A stretch of DNA of 64,000 nt from Agaricus subrufescens (taxonomy: Eukaryota > Basidiomycota > Agaricomycetes > Agaricales > Agaricaceae): positions 3,906,001 through 3,970,000 of the forward strand of contig CM057058.1 in assembly GCA_029945375.1 (NCBI GenBank). Reading direction: 5' to 3'. Below the pieces are notes generated by a model that was given only the letters and a program-made list of their open reading frames with translations, had not been told where the DNA came from and did no database searches. The position numbers and the translations under genes were made by a program. Each line of letters begins with the position of its first letter. The stretch's first letter is position 1. This document shows positions 32,594 to 42,432 of this stretch, piece after piece.

Positions 32594-35500
32594 GCACGAA
32601 CTCACGAACCAATGTATCTAGTCGTATGAGAAATCGATATGTTTGCCCTCAGAAACGACTAGGAGTGCAGGAGTTAATACTCAAACCGGAAATCACCAAA
32701 CCTAATGGAGAAACGTTCCAAGCCAAAACCATGCTCGACTCGGGATGCACCCACACCTGTATCGACAAACGAACCGTCTATAAACAGAAAATCCCCACCC
32801 ATAAACTCGATCATCCCATCCAAGCAACCAACGCCGACGGTACCCCAAGCGGAAAAGAACCCATCACCAAATTCGTCAATCTGGATCTAAACATAGAAGG
32901 ACACCAAGAAACTATCGACGCAGTCGTAGCCGAACTGGACTCGGCGGACATCTTCATTGGACATGACTGGCTAACCAAACACAACCCGGAAATCGACTGG
33001 AACCGAGGAACGGTAACCTTCTCAAGATGCCCACCCGAGTGCTCAATCAAGCACACCAACTTCTCACTACCGGAACACCTACGACGACTTCAAACCAAAT
33101 GGGAGGACTTTGAAGAAGAAAAGGAACCCGATCCGACCAATCCCCTCGACCTACCTGAATACATGAGACCGTACACCCACCTCTTCAACAAAAAGAACTT
33201 CGACAAACTACCGAAAAGAACCCAATGGGATCACGAGGTCAACCTACTCCCGGACGCCCCAAATGAAATCGATGCAAAGGTCTACGAAATGACTCCGAAA
33301 GAGGAAATTGAGCTCAACAAATTCCTGGATGAAAATCTGGCCTCTAACCGAATCCGACCATCCAAAAGCCCTTACGCCGCCCCGTGTTTCTTTGTACCTA
33401 AAAAAGATGGATCTCTACGGTTATGCCAAGACTATCGGAAGCTCAACGAAGTTACTATCAAGGACAAGACCCCCCTACCACTCATTAGCGAAGTCATCGG
33501 AAAGCTTAAACACGCCAAATACTTCAACAAGCTCGACATCATCTGGGGATACAATAACGTGAGGATTAAAGAAGGAGACGAATGGAAGGGAGCAATCTTA
33601 ACCAACAGAGGACTATTCGAACCCACGGTAATGTTTTTCGGAATGTGCAACTCTCCTGCAACCTTCTCTCGGTGGATGACCACCATATTCCGCGAAATGA
33701 TCCAAGACGGTTCCCTGGTCAATTACATAGACGATTTCGCCATTCCTGCCGACTCACTCCCCGAACTAGAAGAACGGACATTGCGATTCCTAAAAATAGC
33801 GGACGAAAACAACCTATGCTTCAAACGAACCAAGTGCGAGTTTAATGCAACCAAGATCTCGATGCTAGGAACGGTTATAGGAGACGGTCAAGCGAGCATG
33901 GAAACTGAAAAAGTCGAATCAGTTCGAAACTGGAAAACCCCTACATGTGTCAAAGACGTAGAACGTTTCCTAGGATTTGCCAACTTTTACCGACGTTTCA
34001 TCAAGGACTTCAGCACTATCGCTGCACCGCTCAATGCCTTGAAAGGGGGTAAGAATCCAAAACCATGGGAATGGACTCAGGTCGAACAAAACGCCTTTGA
34101 AACCATCAAAACCGCCATCACTAGCGAACCGGTACTCGCCTTACCTGACAATGAAGGTCAATTCCGACTAGAAACCGACGCATCGAACGTAGGAATTGGA
34201 GCTGTACTCTCCCAGGAACAACACGGCAAATGGCACCCAGTCGCATTCATGTCTAAATCCCTCACCGACGCAGAAAGGAACTATGAAATTTACGACAAGG
34301 AACTCCTCGCAATCGTCAAAGCCATTAAAAACTGGAGACACTACCTACTGGACGCCAAACATCAATTCGAAATTTGGACCGACCACGAAAACCTAAAATA
34401 CTTCCGAGAACCCCAGAAACTCAACGCCCGACAAGCCCGATGGTACCTCATGCTACAAGAATACGACTACTTACTCCGACATATCCCCGGAAAAACCAAC
34501 ATCAAAGCCGACATCCTCTCAAGACTCTTCAGACACGAAACCGAAGAAGACACCCCCAAAATCGAAATGTTCAAAGACCGCATGATAATCAGAACCTTAT
34601 CCGAATTACCCACGTCGCTAGAAATAACCCTCCTCCAGAACCGAAACTTCAGCATCTCCACGGACCCCCACATCTTAAACGCAATTCGAAACTCCCCGAA
34701 ACCCGAATACCGCGTAACTCAGGAGAAAAACAAACGACCTGAACTATTCTGGGAAGAAAATGGAATCACCTATCGAAATGGAAAAATCTACGTCCCAGAC
34801 GAACCGAAACTTCGAGAAACTATTCTACTCGACCACCATAATCCACCCGACATCGGACACCCCGGAACTTACCGCATGCTCGAACTCCTAAAACGAACCT
34901 TCTGGTGGCCCACCATCAAGACTGACGTCAAACGATTCGTGAAAGGATGCACGGAATGCCAAAGGAACAAGATCATTCGTCAACCAGGTCACATCGCACT
35001 CAATCCACTACCGATCCCCGAACTCCCCTGGCAAGAAATCTCCATTGACATGATCGGACCCCTGCCTAAATCTGAGGAACACGACGCCATACTAGTCATA
35101 GTCGATCGATTCTCCAAAATGATTCACCTTATCCCCACCGAAACCTCTCTCACGTCAAAACAGCTAGCCGAAATCTACAAGAAAGAAGTCTGGCGCATTC
35201 ATGGAATCCCCAAGCGTATTATTAGCGACCGAGGACCCCAGTTCGCATCAAAATTCATGAAAGAACTCTGCACGGCGCTAGGTATCGAAAGAAACCTATC
35301 CACCGCATACCACCCGCAAACCGATGGACAAACGGAAAGGATTAACCAAGAAGTGGAATCATACCTACGCAACTTCGTCAACTACAAACAAAACGACTGG
35401 GCAAAATGGCTCCCCACCGCCGAATTCCAGTACAACGACAAAACCCACGCTGCCACCAAACAAACCCCGTTCTTCTTGACATATGGAACTCACCCTTGGA

Positions 35501-36078
35501 AAGGAAACCTCACCGTTAACTCGGCAAACCCACTCGCCAACGAATTTGCCTCGGAACTAGCGAAAACCCGAGAAGAAGCCCGAAACGCTCTGGAAGACTA
35601 CAACCAAACCATGTCTGAAAGAGGAAACCTGAAACGGCAGAAACCCTCCCTATCCAAAGGAGATCTTGTTTTCGTAGAAGCAAGTAACATACGATCAAAC
35701 CGCCCTTCCGGAAAAATGGACAACAAAAGATACGGCCCCTTCGAGATTCTAGAACCAGTTGGAAACACCTCGTTCCGCCTAAAATTACCTGAAACTTGGG
35801 CAATCCACGACGTTTTCCATTCTTCACTCCTCACCAAATTCATTCCACCCGAATTCGAATGTCAGAAAACTGCCCCACCGCCGCCACCGGACATTATTAA
35901 CAACAAAGAAGAATACGAAGTTGAGGAAATCCGAGGACACCAAAAGAAAGGCCGAGGCATACAATACCTGGTACACTGGAAAGGATACGACAACTCCGAG
36001 GACACATGGCAATCCGCAGCAGATCTTGAGAACGCCAAGGATATCCTGGACAAGTACCGAACCGACAACAACCTATAA
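32461..36078 (+). CDS. pol: Pol polyprotein of chromovirus 1 with chromodomain
   Basis: Protease with LDSG at residues 92-95; reverse transcriptase with LCQDYRKLNEVTIKD, FGMCNSPATFSRWM and catalytic YIDD at 422-425; RNase H with ETDAS (Asp573) and DKELLAIVKAIKNWRHYL; integrase with an HHCC zinc finger (His792, His800, Cys830, Cys833) and a D863-D923-E959 triad with the expected 35-residue spacing; GPFEIL module; and a chromodomain from about 1151 (YEVEEIRGHQ..YLVHWKGYDNSEDTW). The first 70 residues of the open frame overlap gag out of frame and are not real protein. All catalytic residues are present, so this Pol is potentially active. Confidence 0.97.
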   Translation: MWQTRPHRQSLPKPQETNQDSCHYHRRRRNCRRNSTGFSQRFGVGTNSRTNVSSRMRNRYVCPQKRLGVQELILKPEITKPNGETFQAKTMLDSGCTHTCIDKRTVYKQKIPTHKLDHPIQATNADGTPSGKEPITKFVNLDLNIEGHQETIDAVVAELDSADIFIGHDWLTKHNPEIDWNRGTVTFSRCPPECSIKHTNFSLPEHLRRLQTKWEDFEEEKEPDPTNPLDLPEYMRPYTHLFNKKNFDKLPKRTQWDHEVNLLPDAPNEIDAKVYEMTPKEEIELNKFLDENLASNRIRPSKSPYAAPCFFVPKKDGSLRLCQDYRKLNEVTIKDKTPLPLISEVIGKLKHAKYFNKLDIIWGYNNVRIKEGDEWKGAILTNRGLFEPTVMFFGMCNSPATFSRWMTTIFREMIQDGSLVNYIDDFAIPADSLPELEERTLRFLKIADENNLCFKRTKCEFNATKISMLGTVIGDGQASMETEKVESVRNWKTPTCVKDVERFLGFANFYRRFIKDFSTIAAPLNALKGGKNPKPWEWTQVEQNAFETIKTAITSEPVLALPDNEGQFRLETDASNVGIGAVLSQEQHGKWHPVAFMSKSLTDAERNYEIYDKELLAIVKAIKNWRHYLLDAKHQFEIWTDHENLKYFREPQKLNARQARWYLMLQEYDYLLRHIPGKTNIKADILSRLFRHETEEDTPKIEMFKDRMIIRTLSELPTSLEITLLQNRNFSISTDPHILNAIRNSPKPEYRVTQEKNKRPELFWEENGITYRNGKIYVPDEPKLRETILLDHHNPPDIGHPGTYRMLELLKRTFWWPTIKTDVKRFVKGCTECQRNKIIRQPGHIALNPLPIPELPWQEISIDMIGPLPKSEEHDAILVIVDRFSKMIHLIPTETSLTSKQLAEIYKKEVWRIHGIPKRIISDRGPQFASKFMKELCTALGIERNLSTAYHPQTDGQTERINQEVESYLRNFVNYKQNDWAKWLPTAEFQYNDKTHAATKQTPFFLTYGTHPWKGNLTVNSANPLANEFASELAKTREEARNALEDYNQTMSERGNLKRQKPSLSKGDLVFVEASNIRSNRPSGKMDNKRYGPFEILEPVGNTSFRLKLPETWAIHDVFHSSLLTKFIPPEFECQKTAPPPPPDIINNKEEYEVEEIRGHQKKGRGIQYLVHWKGYDNSEDTWQSAADLENAKDILDKYRTDNNL

Positions 36079-36138
36079 AAGGAATATCAGTTCTCTGTCA
36101 ACGGTATAGCATTCGTCTATTGGTTCGAAGAAGACATC

Positions 36139-36558
36139 ATGAGCACTCAACAAAACACCGCCGACGCCTCCACCAACTCCACCGACCGCGAGGCCTACCA
36201 CAGCCTCATCATCGATTCGTTCCGCAGTTCCGCCAAGCGTGAGCTGCTAGAAATCCTCGCAGCGGTAACCGACGTCGACAACCGCTACGCACACACCTAC
36301 TTCCCCCTCGTCCTCGACCGACCCACCGGAGTAAATGCTCCGACCACCGAGGAAAGAGACCATATGACCAAGGTCATGAGGACGGAGAGGATGCTGATAA
36401 AGAAGATCAGAGCTAAATTGGAAGCGATGGAAAACGATTTGGTAGATCTCACCAAGGAGATAAACCCTAATGCCCTCGGATGGGCCGCTAACGGAGGAAC
36501 GTGGGAGGATGGATGGGTACCGCAAGAAGTGGCGCAAGGAGATAATCAGCAACAGTAA
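36139..36558 (+). CDS. Accessory ORF of chromovirus 1, 139 aa
   Basis: ATG-started frame (MSTQQNTADASTNSTDREAY) 60 bp after pol, within the element. Hydrophilic with helical, coiled-coil-like segments (RTERMLIKKIRAKLEAMENDL). No signal peptide or membrane segment, so not a typical envelope protein. Base usage (many CGA, CAC, ACC codons) matches gag and pol, arguing it is element-borne coding sequence. No family recognised. Confidence 0.65.
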   Translation: MSTQQNTADASTNSTDREAYHSLIIDSFRSSAKRELLEILAAVTDVDNRYAHTYFPLVLDRPTGVNAPTTEERDHMTKVMRTERMLIKKIRAKLEAMENDLVDLTKEINPNALGWAANGGTWEDGWVPQEVAQGDNQQQ

Positions 36559-36682
36559 ACAGTCGCCTAATCGGGAGGAGGAAAGTAGTATAAAACCCAA
36601 TCCGTTTGTCGCTCTTTTTCATCCAATCTGCCCAACATTTCTCTCTCAAAGTACATCCCTCTCCTCGAAGCTCTAGTTATGA

Positions 36683-37636
36683 ACCCCTGTTTCCACTGCC
36701 CAACCCTCCATTCCCCCTCACATCCACCCCCTCTTTGATCAACGCCCACACGAAGACTACCTCTCCTCCGTCTACAACATCAACGAACGCCGCACTCACC
36801 TCCTCAGACTCCTCCACGCCCTGGGATACACCCGCAACCTAGGAAAAACCTTGCACGAGACCGCCACCAACATACACACCACTTGCCTCACCGCCGTACA
36901 ACCGATCCGTACCGTCATCGGACATGACGACGACTTCCACACTGAATTCGGAGCCGTCATGAAGAGCCTCGCCCACATCATCCCCATGAACATCGAATAT
37001 CGATCCCACAAAATGTGCTGCGCCATTATCGACCACCTCCGTGCTCTCCCGGACGTAGGAAATGAAGAAACACGAAACGCCGCCAAACGAATGATCGACA
37101 CCTATCAAAAGTTCGCCCCCACCAGACCCGCCTCCCCAGAACCTGAACAGGAGCCCGAAGAACCCCTCCCCGTCCCCAACTACACCACCGTCATGCGCAA
37201 CCGAATGGACAAAGATTCTGATAAAGAAAACATTCCCCCCACACCTACCAAACAAGTTAAAGTCGCCAACATCGCCGACCCCGACATTCTCGATGAAATG
37301 ATCAAATTGAAAACCTACCTCCGACACATTCCCCCATTCGCCAACCCTACCGAATTCGCCATCCCCTTCAACTACACCTTTGCTCACGGTGGAGAAATCG
37401 AACATCGCCCTGCATACTGGACCGTCATACTCTCCGCATTGTTAAAAAACTACGGAACCGAAGACCGATACAAAGGAGAACAAGTCCGCTACGTCAAATC
37501 CGGCAACGACAATGCCCCCCACTTTATTGGTTGGAGCGAAAAGACTAACAAGTGGATAATCGCCGATAAGAAGGCTGTTGCTCCTCGCGCTCACCGACTA
37601 ATGCTTCTCGGCACTCGAAGCCTGAACGGAGGGTGA
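36683..37636 (+). CDS. Second accessory ORF of chromovirus 1, about 318 codons, no ATG in frame
   Basis: Open from 36683 to a TGA at 37634-37636 that directly abuts the 3' LTR. An ATG at 36679 lies in another frame and hits a stop about 60 nt on, so a small length change in the C-rich tract at 36690-36735 may have separated start and body. Blocks: HEDYLSSVYNINERRTHLL, LRLLHALGYTRNLGKTLHE, HIIPMNIEYRSHKMCCAII, PEPEQEPEEPLP, DKENIPPTPTKQVKVANI, HFIGWSEKTNKWIIADKKA. No membrane segment. No family recognised. Composition matches pol. Confidence 0.6.
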   Translation, partial: TPVSTAQPSIPPHIHPLFDQRPHEDYLSSVYNINERRTHLLRLLHALGYTRNLGKTLHETATNIHTTCLTAVQPIRTVIGHDDDFHTEFGAVMKSLAHIIPMNIEYRSHKMCCAIIDHLRALPDVGNEETRNAAKRMIDTYQKFAPTRPASPEPEQEPEEPLPVPNYTTVMRNRMDKDSDKENIPPTPTKQVKVANIADPDILDEMIKLKTYLRHIPPFANPTEFAIPFNYTFAHGGEIEHRPAYWTVILSALLKNYGTEDRYKGEQVRYVKSGNDNAPHFIGWSEKTNKWIIADKKAVAPRAHRLMLLGTRSLNGG

Positions 37637-37928
37637 TGTTACGATCTATTTCTATTATCGGTCCCCTGACCCAGGCCCACATGCTACCGCTCCACCACCA
37701 TATGCTCGCCCTGCCTATTTCTTGTCACTTGTTCTCATCGTTAGTCAGACACCTCGGGTATACTTACTCAGCCCGCTTCTCCTTCTATTATTAGGTAGTC
37801 GACTCTCTATAAGTAGCGTAGTTATACTCTGTATTCCCTTACGCTTTACCAACTCGCTATATTCCCTTATCGCTCTCAAGTCTTTGCCTTAAGTTGCAAC
37901 CTGAGCTAATCGCTATAAGGTCGTAACA
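37637..37928 (+). repeat. 3' LTR of chromovirus 1 (292 bp)
   Basis: Direct copy of 31094-31384. Preceded by the purine-rich GAACGGAGGGTGA (37624-37636), the expected position of the polypurine tract, here overlapping the stop of the last ORF. Confidence 0.95.
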
Positions 37929-37933
37929 TTGGA
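37929..37933. repeat. Target site duplication TTGGA, right of chromovirus 1
   Basis: Identical to 31089-31093. Confidence 0.95.
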
Positions 37934-39386
37934 ATTGTTATCAGAGTCATAGTCATTGCTAGCTTCGACTACTTCTTCTTCAAAACTCTCTTCATTGTTT
38001 GTAGACGGACCCAGAGACCATACAAGTTTGTTGCAGGCAGCTGTTATGTCATCTGGAATAGGACAGGTGTAATCTGACGCATCAGCGTTGGCCATGTGGT
38101 GGATGAAGTCCACAACACTGGCAATGATCCAGCCATACTTTTGGAGGGTCTCATAGTTTATGGAGTGGTGGTGCTGCACTAGAGTCTCATCATGTTCTTT
38201 GGCTGGTTGAGTGCTGATCAGACAGCAGGTATAATATGATTGGGTGCTAAGCTGAGCATCAGAGAGAAATAAAACAATGGGTTTGTGGAATGGTCCATAC
38301 ACCAGATCACCAAGTGAATATGCAACCAACAGGATGAGCAACTCATGCTTAATACCATGCACTCTTTCCAGGAACCCTTCTCAATGTAGGAACTGGTGAA
38401 GAACATGATGGTTTTCTTGTCTCAAAAGCTTGCCAGACTGATTTTCATCCTCAGCAACTTGTTGTTGATAGTGATGCCAAAAAGAGGCAGGTACAGGTGC
38501 GTCAACCTTGACTCTAACGGGGAACCAAGGGCTTCTGATAAAGTCCCTGAAATGTTGAACATGTGCAGGGGTTGGGAGCAGTAAAGCTGCTGTGCAAGAA
38601 TGTAGTTTGAATGTCTTATTTGATGAGTAGCAGTGATGACATGTCAAGCATTTGATATCGCCACTGATCAGGTCAGTGAGGCCATAGAGGATATTGACTG
38701 CTTGGGTGGGATGGAGGGGATTGTTGGTAAGGTGAGGATGAGAATTGAGAATTTCTTTCTTAAAGTCTTGCTGCAGTGTCAACCTTGTCTTGAAAGACTT
38801 GTGATACTTGAGAAAATGCGCTCAGATGTCAAGGGGGTTGATTATTCCTTTACATGTGAGGCATATTACAACATTGTGTGTTGTATTTACGATGAGGCCG
38901 AGCTTCTTAAGTAGGGGTGACTGGAATGTATGCAGAGTGTCGGGTTCAGAAGGCTGAGTAGTAGAGATGAGTCTGAGAGTGGGTTTAAGAAAGCAATAAC
39001 ATGACATTGTTCCCTGCTTGACTGGGACATCACAAGCCTGAGGGATAACAGCCTGTGGCACAACAGCTACTAAACACAAAGATTGAACAAGTTCAGGATC
39101 GTTGCAAGGCTTTGGGAGACCTGCTGCTTCAGGTGCTACCAATGAAATTGTTGTAGACAACGGAATAATCATGCATTTCCAAGTGCTTCTACAAAAAAGC
39201 AAATGTCAAATTATATAAAATCTTCTCTAGTGTTTGTTTTACCTTTACTTTGTCCATGTTAAAGTCTTTGAACCCACATTTGCAGCAATGGACCATCTTG
39301 TCTGCAGGATCGTGACGAAGCATTACGGCTTCATGAGTTTTGGGGTGCAAGAAGAAACTCTCTTTCTTCAAGTAGCCAGGATGCAC
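37934..39386 (-). pseudogene. N-terminal OrsD-like zinc-finger region of the OrsD/RecQ-like gene, copy 1
   Basis: Read right to left: a first Cys/His stretch (HCCKCGFKDFNMDKVK, 39340-39240) and, after an intron, KHLEMHDYSVVYNN. Next, an OrsD/DUF3505-type C2H2-like finger LKKLGLIVNTTHNVVICLTC (near 38850), then DIKCLTCHHCYSSNKTFKL and HSC (38690-38600), FIRSPWFPVRVKVDAPVP and a long region ending in an acidic tract ASNDYDSDNNSN that runs into the chromovirus insertion point. The element splits this gene, whose central part resumes at 31093. Frame changes among the blocks show additional introns or decay. OrsD-like fingers fused to RecQ-like helicases are common in agaricomycete repeats; function unknown. 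Confidence 0.65.
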
Positions 39387-39399
39387 GCCCTTTGATTTA

Positions 39400-39984
39400 T
39401 TAACTACTCCTGTTCTACAAACTAAACATGGAGGCTAGGAAGTTTTAGCAAATACAGATGTGTCCTCATAATGAAACGCATATAGCTACTTCGTGATCGA
39501 GGTCAGCCTTGGATTGCTTGTCACTAAACAATGTTATAGTTAATTAATGGGGGCAATACTATATGACAGCGCTGGCATACAATGGAGGGAGGCTGGATAT
39601 GCTAGCCTTGTGCTTCATGTTTTCTTTTATTGTATAGCTAACTATAGATTGCATAGATATATTTAGCAGTATGTATATATACGTTGTGTGAAAAGTACCA
39701 GTACATTAAGTAATATGTTGGCTAGTGATGGGTGTCAGCTGTTAAGAACATATGCAGAAGGAAAGTCTCACGGGAAAAGAGAGAAGTGGCTAATATAGGG
39801 TGTTGATTTAGGGTAGGCTGCTGGGTTTGAAGTTATGATCCAGGTGGCCAGCTTGTGTTATCAGCAAGAGACTGGTCAGGTGGTATGTGACCAAAGATCA
39901 CACAGGAAACCAGGGGATAGCGTGAGACAATGGTGGGGTGGCAATGATGGCAGAGAAGAACCCTAATTGTGGGAGAGTGCAGAT
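39400..39984. other. Intergenic, no gene recognised
   Basis: AT-rich sequence with no coding motif. Confidence 0.3.
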
Positions 39985-40126
39985 GATTAGTAATACAAAG
40001 GTTGGCACACTGTGCCAGTGGAGATTGAAGTGTGGGAATGTTGCACTGCTCAATGGCTGTGCCAATGATTGGTAATACAGTGCCTGGCACACTGCACCAG
40101 CGGAGATTAAAGTGTGGGAACATTGC
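39985..40126. repeat. Tandem duplication, about 60-bp repeats spaced 82 bp
   Basis: 39985-40044 and 40067-40126 share GATTRGTAATACA, TGGCACACTG, GGAGATTRAAGTGTGGGAA. ORFs read through on the minus strand are by-products. Confidence 0.75.
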
Positions 40127-40394
40127 GCCAACTGAGATTGAATGGTGCCACAGAATCTTGGCATGCTGACTAATTGCACCAGTGAAGCCAACTGTGTGCC
40201 ATTGCCCTGCTTGGCAAATGCTGAGCCAATGAGACATTCTATAATTATAGCCCACGCCGAAAGCAGGCTTACAGCCTGCTCACTGATTGTGCCCCGGCAA
40301 TTGCCGTGTGCCATCAGCTGCGCCACCCCTCCCCCAAAAATAAAAGAAAATTCAATATAAAATCAATGGCTGATCCCCTCAGCACGCTACTAGG

Positions 40395-40413
40395 CTTGTT
40401 GGAATTCTGCTAG
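40395..40413. repeat. 19-bp match to the arm of the hairpin at 24958-25011
   Basis: CTTGTTGGAATTCTGCTAG is identical to 24993-25011. Together with the nearby palindrome it may be the remains of a small inverted-repeat element. Confidence 0.8.
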
Positions 40414-40450
40414 GTTTCCCACGCTGCACCCCCCACGGGCTATCACCTGC

Positions 40451-40480
40451 CCATTGGCACCAGCTAGCTGGTGCCAATGG
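40451..40480. repeat. Perfect 30-bp palindrome without loop
   Basis: CCATTGGCACCAGCT (40451-40465) followed directly by its reverse complement AGCTGGTGCCAATGG (40466-40480). Confidence 0.95.
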
Positions 40481-40529
40481 TAGTACAATTAGGCCTATAC
40501 AAAAACTCAGTAAAGGAAAGTGCACTATA

Positions 40530-42432
40530 AATGATAAATTATTGTCTACCTTCCATACATCAAACAACCAGTAGAGAAACTCTACTGATTTTTGGACTGT
40601 GAAAGAACCATCAGTGATAGTAGTGTCCTCTAGCTGGCTCAGTAAATTGAAACATTGATTCTTATCTCTATCAGATGAGAATGGCTCCTTATTCTTCATA
40701 TCATGCTTCTCAACCAAAACCGTGAAGAGCTCTTCATGAAAAAATGATACTAGGTTGCTTTGAAGACTATAATAGCTGCTACCAAATGGGTCAGCATCAC
40801 AGAGAGTACATTGTCAGACACTCCTACTCACAGCTCAAACAACATTGATGATGAAAGGTATTGAATCTATCTGTTGTCATATGACAGGCCTAAATAGTCA
40901 TTACCTTTGAATTATGACATTGACAATTCTAGCCTACCTGATGTTGAGCAGGTAGTCACCAAATGAAGCATGATAGAAAACTGTGGGCATCCAGTGGGCA
41001 TTTTTGGGGTCAGGGAGGTTAAGTAACAAGTAGCAGTCATTGACTGAGGCATAAACAATGGTTAGGTCCAGATGAAGTAACAGAGACATAGCTCTCAATT
41101 GCTTGAGAACATGTTTCATCCTCTCTCTTTGGGTGTACAACAGGGCACCAAGCACCTGTTTCGTAGTTGGCCATACATCAGATGGAATTGAACTCAAAAT
41201 GCTGGTATACATGGCATCCAAATGCGTTAATGGCTGAGTATTGGAGTCAGGGATGGAAAGGCCATTAAGAGTAGACAACACCCAGCTGAGGTGATTGGCA
41301 GGGTTGGCATATTGTGGATCCTCGATAAACCAAATTGCCGTATCAGCAAGTACAAACAAGCCAGATCCAGTGGCAGCTAGCTGTGAAACTTGCTCTTCGC
41401 CGGGCCATTTCTTTGGTACAGTCCACAGAAAGTCTCTCTGAATTCTCTGTAAGCTGGCCCTCAAAAAGTGTTCAACATCTTGACAGGATTCCTTCAAGTT
41501 TGCTGGAACATACTTTTTCAAGTGTGCAGACACTACATTCTCTTTGTCAAACATGTCAACTATATGTGGCTCTGGGTGACTCACAATGAGCCAAAGGAGA
41601 AGAACATCGGGATGTTGGACAACAAAGTCAGTGATGGTAGGCAATGGTGATGAAGAGCTGTTGGGAGTTATTGCATTCATTGGGCCAGGACACAAATATG
41701 GAGGCTCTGAGGTGTTTTGAATTGGCAAGCTTGTCTGCAAGGGTCTGCATAATTGCAGATTTACCTACACCAGTGGGGCCATAGACCCAGATGAGCAACT
41801 CCTTCTTCTCTTTGTTGTAGAACCAGGTTATAATATGTTCGTTGATTTTGAGGCAAGTATCTGGATGACATCTGGGGGGAGGGTTGCAAGTGGAAGAATT
41901 GTGCGCTGCACCTTGAATACTGTGTGCAAAAAGTAATTCCATAGCTGCATTACTCCATCAATTTCAAATATGGTATACCCCAGTAATGATTCTCATACCT
42001 TTGCTTTTTCTATCGCTCACTTCATGAATATGGACTGTGGGATTGTCCATCATTACAGGATTGTTCACAGAGAAGTGGCTGGCATTGGTGAAAAATCCAC
42101 CACCTGAGCTCGATTGAATTCCAGGAGCTAAGCTCTTTGTCAGTAATAAGACTCCAATGCTCATTGAAAGTTTTTGTAACCTTGAAGTGAGGTTTCGTGC
42201 ACAACAGTCCTAATTATACTAGCACTAGCGGATCCGGCATCCACAACAGCATCAGAAAAACCAGTAGCCAGAAGAGTGGCTGGCAAATTGTCATGAATAT
42301 CTGAATTGAACATGAGCAGAACATGACGTGAAGGCAAATGAGTGAGCACAGACCCCGAGATGCTGTCTTGCCCTTCTTTCTGCTAGAAAAAGACTTGCAA
42401 ATAGATGTCTTGCATTTTGACCCCAGGGCCAT
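40530..42432 (-). pseudogene. NACHT-domain NTPase (fungal NLR-like), internally deleted
   Basis: STAND-type NTPase of the kind used in fungal self/non-self recognition. Read right to left: an N-terminal region (42432-42170), a SHFSVNNPVMMDNPTVHIHE segment (about 42090-42030), then CHPDTCLKINEHIITWFY and the P-loop YGPTGVGKSAIMQTLADKL (41810-41750). After ASIFVSWPNECNNSQQLFI the reading jumps frame into PDVLLLWLIVSHPEPHIVDMF, so the usual Walker B block (about 70 residues with hhhDxLDE) is missing. Downstream it keeps PNLKESCQDVEHFL-type text, a winged-helix-like region and FYHASFGDYLL near 40950, then a short tail (SVEFLYWLFDVWKVDN). No WD, ankyrin or TPR repeats follow. Family call good; function unlikely without Walker B. 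Confidence 0.75.

Larger units (their letters stand above)
31094..37928 (+). mobile_element. Ty3/gypsy chromovirus 1, structurally complete, 6.8 kb
   Basis: Two LTRs (31094-31384 and 37637-37928) with TG..CA ends, a 5-bp target duplication TTGGA, gag, pol with protease, reverse transcriptase, RNase H, integrase and a C-terminal chromodomain, and two further ORFs before the 3' LTR. gag and pol are open with no premature stop. The two LTRs differ at roughly ten positions including small indels, so insertion is not very recent. It sits inside an exon of the OrsD/RecQ gene. Chromodomains of this class direct integration to silent chromatin by reading histone H3K9 methylation; that is family knowledge. 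Confidence 0.97.

Noticed and set aside
34374..34742. Alternative-frame ORFs inside pol of chromovirus 1
   Set aside because: Shadows of the intact pol frame, produced by its CGA/ACC-rich codons.
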